From contig JAITBS010000392.1 of assembly GCA_031283515.1 (NCBI GenBank), positions 1-8,146 of the forward strand: DNA of 8,146 nt, in the 5' to 3' direction. The stretch comes from Planctomycetaceae bacterium (GTDB taxonomy: Bacteria; Planctomycetota; Planctomycetia; Pirellulales; Thermoguttaceae). The position numbers and the translations under genes are program-made. Under the pieces are notes generated by a model, which saw only the letters and a list, made by a program, of their open reading frames with translations, ran no database searches and had not been told where the DNA came from. Below are positions 1 to 5,700 of this stretch, one piece after another (the stretch's first letter is position 1; each line of letters begins with the position of its first letter).

Positions 1-460
1 TATTCTTTTCAGGAGTTTCTAAAATTTTGCTTTTGGCTGTGGATGTTCCGTTTAAGCAACAAACTTTCTTTTATAAAAAACTGAATTTTCAAAGAGAGAT
101 ATACCCCCTTTATTCCGTCACAAGATAAATTTTCTGTGATCCGTTCCCAAAATCCCGTAAAATCCCGAACAAAATGATTTCGCCCGAATAGTTATGAACA
201 GGTTTTCCCTCTTTGGCAGTGGTAGTGCGGATGGAGTAGAAAATTTTTTTCAAAAAATTTTATCGACAGTAAAAATATGAAGTATTTCGTTTCAATCGTA
301 TCGTAAATCCTTTTTATACAATGGGTTACAGAATCATTTCTTTATCCCATTGTCCGGTAGATTTATCGTAATGAACCAAAAAACTTGTAAGGGCTATTAT
401 TGATCACACTAAATCTACAAGGTAATATTAAATATACAAAAGTTTTTGCCGTGACTTCTG

Positions 461-680
461 TTGTAAAAAACAACAAGATATACGTTATAAGTTTTTATTA
501 TTCAAAGACTTACGCATTACAAAACCGAACAATTTTCTGAAATACTCTTAATTCAATTGTAATAACAGTTTTTTTGAAAAAATAAAATATAGAGCAAAAG
601 TGACAAAGTTTGATTTTTTTGATTGACAAATAAATTGGGTTGGTGTAGACTTAGTTACAGTTGTTTCGAATACAAAGAAC
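461..680 (+). repeat. Diverged direct repeat, copy A
   Basis: This segment matches 755-983 in the same order over its whole length with small indels. Shared blocks include TTGTAAAAAA, then TTTTTATTATTCAAAGACTT (492-511 here, 785-804 in copy B), then GAAATAC, AACAGTTTT, GAAAAAATAAAATA, AGAGCAAAAGTGA, GATTTTTTTGATTG, and TTGTTTC near the end. Copy A contains TTGACA at 623-628 followed 17 bp later by TAGACT (646-651), a weaker promoter-like pair than the one in copy B. The similarity seems to continue faintly upstream to about 435. No terminal inverted repeats or transposase were seen, so this looks like duplicated regulatory DNA rather than an insertion element. Confidence 0.75.
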
Positions 681-754
681 GCTAAATTTGTTAATATGTT
701 GTAATGAATACCGGATTTACAAAATTTTTGCTCTAACTTATCTCTAAACTTATA

Positions 755-983
755 TTGTAAAAAATAAATGATATGTGTTATAAATTTTTATTATTCAAAG
801 ACTTACGTATCAAAAACAAACATTTTTTTGAAATACGTCTGATTTAATTGTCATATTAACAGTTTTGTTTGAAAAAATAAAATAGAGAGCAAAAGTGAAA
901 AAATTCTGATTTTTTTGATTGGCAAATGAATTGGATTGACATAATATTTAGATTCAATTACAATTGTTTCAAATGTAAAGAAT
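755..983 (+). repeat. Diverged direct repeat, copy B
   Basis: This is the second copy of the segment at 461-680, offset by about 294 bp at the left end and 303 bp at the right end. The difference comes from small insertions, mainly about 10 bp between the TTGATTGGCAAAT block and the TTGTTTC block. That insertion region supplies the TTGACA/TACAAT pair listed as a promoter, which copy A lacks in this form. A short minus-strand open frame crosses the copy, but its composition is typical of chance reading of AT-rich DNA. Confidence 0.75.
936..964 (+). promoter_or_regulatory. Candidate sigma70-type promoter for the glycosyltransferase gene
   Basis: A perfect -35 hexamer TTGACA lies at 936-941. 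After exactly 17 bp comes TACAAT at 959-964, five of six bases of the -10 consensus. A transcript starting near 971 would have a leader of roughly 180-190 bases before the coding region. The site lies at the right end of repeat copy B. In AT-rich DNA such matches also arise by chance, so this is the best candidate rather than a proven promoter. Confidence 0.4.
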
Positions 984-1124
984 ATTAACGATAAATAAAA
1001 ATCCTTGTTTTTAGATTTGATGTATTCTTCAAATTGAAAAAACATTTGCCTTTTTGAAAATTGTATTTTTAATTGTGATGTGTATCATTTGATCCGTGTG
1101 CAAGGAAGCCGTGTGAAATTGTAC

Positions 1125-1130
1125 AGGAGG
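1125..1130 (+). promoter_or_regulatory. Strong Shine-Dalgarno AGGAGG, poorly placed for the annotated start
   Basis: AGGAGG is the strongest ribosome-binding sequence in the region. It lies 22 bases before the TTG at 1153 and 34 bases before the ATG at 1165, too far for normal use. At normal distance (6 bases) it would serve the TTG at 1137, which opens a different frame that stops at 1304 inside the glycosyltransferase gene. It sits between two copies of the nonamer ATTGTACAG (1118-1126, which overlaps it, and 1152-1160). Its role is unclear: it may drive a leader peptide, or it may be chance. Confidence 0.35.
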
Positions 1131-1164
1131 TACTTTTTGAGTTCCTTAACGATTGTACAGCAAC

Positions 1165-2673
1165 ATGTTTTCTTCCTCCTTGCCCCAACAATCAGATGTA
1201 ACATCGTTACGTTTTTTTCGTCGTGCGGCTACTCTGGCACACGAGGAAGATTTTTCATCGTCCGCGCATCTTTATCGTGCAGCGTCCCGTTTACCTTCGG
1301 GTAAGTCCGTTTGGCAATGGAAACCGCTTGGATTTTGTCCGACAGTTTTTCCTGATGTAACAACATTAGAGCACTATTGGCAACGTCTCCATTCCGGTCT
1401 TGATTTGGCATTGAGTTCCTCTATTTCTGTTGATTGGCGAACATTGCCGATAGATGGTTTTTTCCCTTCTTTTCATCTGCCGCATCATAACCGCAGTTGT
1501 AAAACCGTTCGCGAAAAATTTTGCCGTATTTTCGCATCCGCATTTCCCCACGCATTACCGCCGGTGCCGATCAATCCATACAATAATAAAGGACGATGGC
1601 GTCTCGGTTTTCATGCGCTTCATGGACACGAAGGCGGTTTTCTACGCGGCACAGCCGGTTTAATTAATGCTCTTGATAAAAAGCGTTTCGATATTTTTGT
1701 TTTCGTTCCCGCGGTTAGTATCGAGCATTGTAAACGTACAATAAAATCGGAAGGAGTAACATTTGTTCCTTTGGGCGGCTCTTTTGAAGCAGTCGTCGAA
1801 CAGGTTCGGCGTACATCGTGTCATCTCCTTTATTATCGTAAGGTGGGAAGTGATGCGTGGAGTTACTTTTTCCCATTTGCCCGATGTGCACCAATTCAAG
1901 TTACATCTTACGGAACACATGGAACAAGCGGCGTTAATACGGTTGATTATTTTCTGTCCTCAACGTATGTGGAACCGGAAAACGGACAGGATTATTATAC
2001 CGAAAAGTTATTTACTCTGAACGCTTTACCGACTTATCAGCCTCGTCTTCCCCGACTGGCGACACCGGTTTCTCGTTCGGAATTTAACCTTCCCGCTCAT
2101 GGTGCACTCTATTTTTGTCCGCATCGTACATCAAAATATCATCCCGGTTTTGATCCGATCATCAAGGCAATTGCCGAACGTGATCCCGATGGTCATTTTG
2201 TGTTACTGCTTGGTCATGATGAAAAAGGACGAAAATTACTTCACGAACGTCTGAAACAGAATTTAGGTGAAACGATTTATAAACGAATTTACTTCTATTC
2301 TTTTTTTCCGTTCGAAAAATATTGTCGTCTTCTTTCTTTGGCAACTTGTTTATTGGATTCACCGGTTTATGCCGGCGGTTTAACGTCTTTTGATGCTTTT
2401 TCGTATGGTATCCCGGAAGTAACCCTTTCCGGCTCTTTACATGTACAAAATTTTACAACCGGCATCTACCGCCGGATGGGATTGGAACATTTACCCTGCG
2501 CAACGCTTAATGAATACCTTGATCGTGCTGTTCGTCTCGGTACGGAACCGGAATACCGCCATTCCGTGAGCCTTGACATTGAATCCCGAAGTAACACGAT
2601 TTTCGGAACACCCGAAGTGATCAGTGAACATGAACGTTTTTTTGAATCCGTTTGTAATGAATTACGTTTATAA
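1165..2673 (+). CDS. SPINDLY/OGT-like protein glycosyltransferase (GT41 type)
   Basis: The product (502 residues from ATG 1165; 506 from TTG 1153, used for numbering here) resembles the bacterial predicted O-linked GlcNAc transferases of the SPINDLY class (COG3914, GT41). Members transfer a sugar from a UDP-sugar to protein in the cytoplasm; the sugar and target here cannot be read from sequence. Landmarks in order are a single TPR-like helix pair at about 20-48, F-x-L-x-x-H-x-x-x-R at 107-114, the first Rossmann-like half from RLGFHALHGHEGG (150-162, H159 possibly the OGT active-site His), APIQV (246-250), the stretch GTSGVNTVDYFLSS (257-270), a CPHRTSKYHP block (322-331) with K328 matching the UDP-contacting lysine, and LDSPVYAGGLTSFDAFSYG (401-419). 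The usual long TPR array is absent. No signal peptide or membrane span is visible. Start choice is uncertain: an in-frame TAA at 1147 leaves TTG 1153 or ATG 1165, and neither has a well-spaced Shine-Dalgarno. The adhesin-like gene follows after 53 bp. Confidence 0.88.
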   Translation: MFSSSLPQQSDVTSLRFFRRAATLAHEEDFSSSAHLYRAASRLPSGKSVWQWKPLGFCPTVFPDVTTLEHYWQRLHSGLDLALSSSISVDWRTLPIDGFFPSFHLPHHNRSCKTVREKFCRIFASAFPHALPPVPINPYNNKGRWRLGFHALHGHEGGFLRGTAGLINALDKKRFDIFVFVPAVSIEHCKRTIKSEGVTFVPLGGSFEAVVEQVRRTSCHLLYYRKVGSDAWSYFFPFARCAPIQVTSYGTHGTSGVNTVDYFLSSTYVEPENGQDYYTEKLFTLNALPTYQPRLPRLATPVSRSEFNLPAHGALYFCPHRTSKYHPGFDPIIKAIAERDPDGHFVLLLGHDEKGRKLLHERLKQNLGETIYKRIYFYSFFPFEKYCRLLSLATCLLDSPVYAGGLTSFDAFSYGIPEVTLSGSLHVQNFTTGIYRRMGLEHLPCATLNEYLDRAVRLGTEPEYRHSVSLDIESRSNTIFGTPEVISEHERFFESVCNELRL

Positions 2674-2713
2674 TATGTTTTAGTACGAATATTAGTTGAT
2701 TAAACCTAATGTT

Positions 2714-2719
2714 AAGGAG
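2714..2719 (+). promoter_or_regulatory. Ribosome binding site AAGGAG that fixes the start of the giant gene
   Basis: AAGGAG lies seven bases before ATG 2727 and decides the start of the repeat protein. The only other in-frame start after the upstream TGA at 2697-2699 is ATG 2709, which would place this sequence inside the coding region and has no ribosome binding site of its own. Confidence 0.8.
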
Positions 2720-2726
2720 CAATGCT

Positions 2727-5700
2727 ATGTCCAAGATAAAATCTTTTGTGAATTGGTTAATAGCAAAATTTTTCGGCGTGACGAAAATAAAACCGCTCCG
2801 TTTTCGTTCCCGCTCACTTCATTTAGAAGTTTTGGAAGTTCGGGAAATGCTCTCTGTGGTTGGCATTCATTCGAGTCAGGATGCAATTGAAGGCGATCAA
2901 ACGGGTCATATCCGGTTTGTTCGTGACGATAATCAAGGCGAGTTAACAGCATTTTACGAACTTGATTATCGTAATAGCGGATATGATTACGACATTTATC
3001 CGGGTTGGTCATCCAACGGTAAAGATTTTGCTTTTTTGCCCGGTAGTTCTGCCGGTTATTATCAGGGTTATGTTACATTTAATGACGTCGAGTATTACAC
3101 AGACCTTGTTATTAGTGCCTTGCCGGACGCCTATATTGAAGGCGATGAACGTCTTGAACTTGTTCTCATTACAGAAAGTTCCTATTGGAGTAACCGTACC
3201 GGAATTTCACCTAATACGTCTTACACGGTTGACGCCAATTCTCATGCGGCGTTGACTATTTTTGATACAACGATTCCGACAACAGTTTGGATTGCGGAAA
3301 CGCAAAACGGACAGGAAGGCGGTGATTCCGGTATTGTTAAACTCCAACGCGATAATTATGCAACGGAATTGGTTGTTTATTATGAACTTGATTACCGTAA
3401 TAGTTATTACTCCAATTATGCCGGTTGGTCGCAAAACGGTACGGATTTTGAAATCCCCGGCATGAATCAGTACAGTAATTACGGGAGTATTACTTTTGAA
3501 GCCGGTGATCCTTTTGCCGAAATTCGTATTTCCGTTATTGATGATCTTTGGATAGAAGACTCCGAACAAATCGGTCTCACCTTGCGTTCATATAATTATG
3601 ACGATTATTATTCTCAGGAAATCACTTATTACCTTGATCCGGATCGCACTTCCGATACAGTAATGATCCTTGATAATGATCCGGCGGTGAATGTCCGGAT
3701 AGCGTCAACGACCGATGCTTATGAAGGCGGTACAGCAGGCGGTTTTCAATTGGAACGCGATAATGCCGAACGAAATTTAACTGTTTATTACTGTTTGGAT
3801 AACTTGAATAGTTGGTGTTACTATTATGATGATTATTACGGTCCCTCCGGTTGGGCTTGTAACGGTATTGATTTTGATTATCTGCCCGGTACGAGTGAAT
3901 GGAATTTATGGGGCAGTGTTACGTTTATTGTGGGTCAATATGTTGCCGAAATTTCTGTTACCGCCATTGAGGATTCTTTAACGGAAGGAACCGAACATGT
4001 ACGTCTGACCTTACAACCTTCGGCAGATGGGACAAAAAATAATGTATCCTATTTTACGAATACAGACACGTCAACCGCAACACTTGCTATTCACGATAAC
4101 GAGCCGCCGGTTCTCGTTTGGGTTGATTCTGTAACAAATGCAACCGAAGGCGGTTCGGCAGGTGTTGTTCGTTTAAAACGCAGTAACACACAAGGGCGAT
4201 TGACGGTTTATTTTGATCTTGATCCTCTTAATAATGGTACACAGACAGCGGGTTATGGGAAAAACGGAACAGATTTTAATTGGTTGCCCGGCACGAATAG
4301 TTCCAATACGCATGGTTCTGTAACATTTACAGAAAATTCGGAATTCGTTGATATTCCGATTAGTCCGATTAACGATGATTGGATTGAAGGAACGGAAGAA
4401 ATTCGTTTGACTTTGAGTAACATTAAAGGCGACGGCGGCGGGGCAACATTCCAGATTGACGAATCACAAAATTCCGCTGTTGTTTCTCTTATTGATGACG
4501 AGATTCCCGTTACAATTTGGTTGGAGAAACTCCAAGACGGAGCGGAAAACGGTCAAAACGGAAAGTTCCGAGTCCATCGCAGTGATAGTACGAAGGCATT
4601 AACCATCTGGTTCAGTCTGGCAACCCAAAACAGCGGTCAAACCCCTAATATTTTAGGCTGGGCGACGAATGGACGCGATTTCAATTATCTGCCTAATACG
4701 AGTTACGGAAATAATCGCGGTTCACTTTCTTTCCTTGCCGGTATAGATTCTATTGACATTGATGTGAACATTCTCGATGACCAACGGATGGAAGGGGCGG
4801 AAGTTGTAACGATAACATTGGAGCCGAATAGTGCCGGTACAACTTATCTCATTGACGAGACTCGTCAAACCGCAACATTGGAAATAGCGGATGATGAGGA
4901 AGTCGTTCATGTTTGGATTGATAAAGTGCAACATGCGGAAGAAGGCGGAGCCAACGGTTACATCCGGTTACGACGGAGCGGAGGTGATTTAACGCAACCG
5001 TTGCTTGTTTATTTTGAAATTGATACAAAAAATATCGGATACTATACAACTGTTCCTGCCGGTTGGGCGCGTAACGGAACCGATCTTACTCAATTGCCGG
5101 GAACAAATTATTGGAACGGACGCGGTTCGATTGAATTTGCAAGTAATCTGGACTATGTTGATATTCCCATTGTTCCCACAGATGATTCTTGGGTGGAGGG
5201 CGATGAGCAGATTCGATTGACTTTGATGCAATGGAGTGATTGTTATTATGCGAGTTATTGTTACGAACCAGACGAAGGCGTCAAATATCTTCTTGACCCG
5301 GAAAATCGTATAGCAACAGTGCAGATCATTGACAACGAAGTCCCCACTCGTGTTTGGATTGATTCGTACAGTAAGGGTGTGGAAGGCGGCGCAAGCGGAG
5401 TTATTACTCTTAAACGCAGTCACACCGCAGGTTCCCTTCAAGTCTGGTTTGACCTTCCGTATCAAAATTCCGGTTGTTATTACTCCAATTATACCGGTTG
5501 GTCGAAAAACGGGATTGATTTTGATGTTCTTCCGGGAACAGACATCTGGAATAATCGCGGTTCCATTCTTTTTGCCGACGGCGAAGATACCGTAACAATT
5601 TTGATTGCCGTCACGGATGACGATTATATTGAAGAAACGGAACAACTCGGTTTTACTTTGATTCATCTCAACGAGTCAGAACCTCGTTATATTCTTGATG

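Larger units (their letters stand above)
1..1152. other. AT-rich gene-poor upstream region
   Basis: No convincing coding region is visible on either strand over this stretch. The sequence is strikingly richer in A and T than the two genes that follow, with many homopolymer A and T runs and frequent stops in all frames. It holds a tandem decamer near 149-168 (AAAATCCCGT followed by AAAATCCCGA), an AT-only palindrome near 240-262, and two diverged copies of a segment of about 220 bp that are listed separately. The first 84 bases are open in frame 1 and end in TGA at 82-84, so they could be the tail of an upstream gene, but 27 residues are too few to judge. The region probably carries the promoter and leader of the glycosyltransferase gene. 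Confidence 0.7.

Noticed and set aside
1..84. Frame 1 open to TGA at 82-84, possible 3' tail of an upstream gene
   Set aside because: Only 27 residues, no recognisable motif, and the composition is close to the surrounding non-coding DNA.
459..475. Hairpin TGTTGT / ACAACA with an A-rich loop
   Set aside because: Six base pairs only, no T-run after it and no gene end before it, so not a terminator.
461..983. CRISPR array or insertion sequence
   Set aside because: There are only two long diverged copies, no short regular repeats with unique spacers, no terminal inverted repeats and no transposase.
851..1045. Minus-strand open frame of 64 codons
   Set aside because: It is Phe/Ile/Lys-rich as expected from chance AT-rich reading, lies across repeat copy B, and its equivalent is not seen in copy A.
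2691..2710. Hairpin ATTAGTT / AACCTAAT between the two genes as a terminator or attenuator
   Set aside because: The stem is short, AT-rich, has a bulge and is not followed by a T-run, so it is unlikely to stop transcription.
4989..5666. Minus-strand open frame of 225 codons antisense to the giant gene
   Set aside because: It is a shadow of the repeat-coding frame; its residues mirror the opposite strand of the repeats and it spans unit boundaries without its own domain. The same holds for 6279-6815 (178 codons) and the other out-of-frame stretches in 2700-8146.
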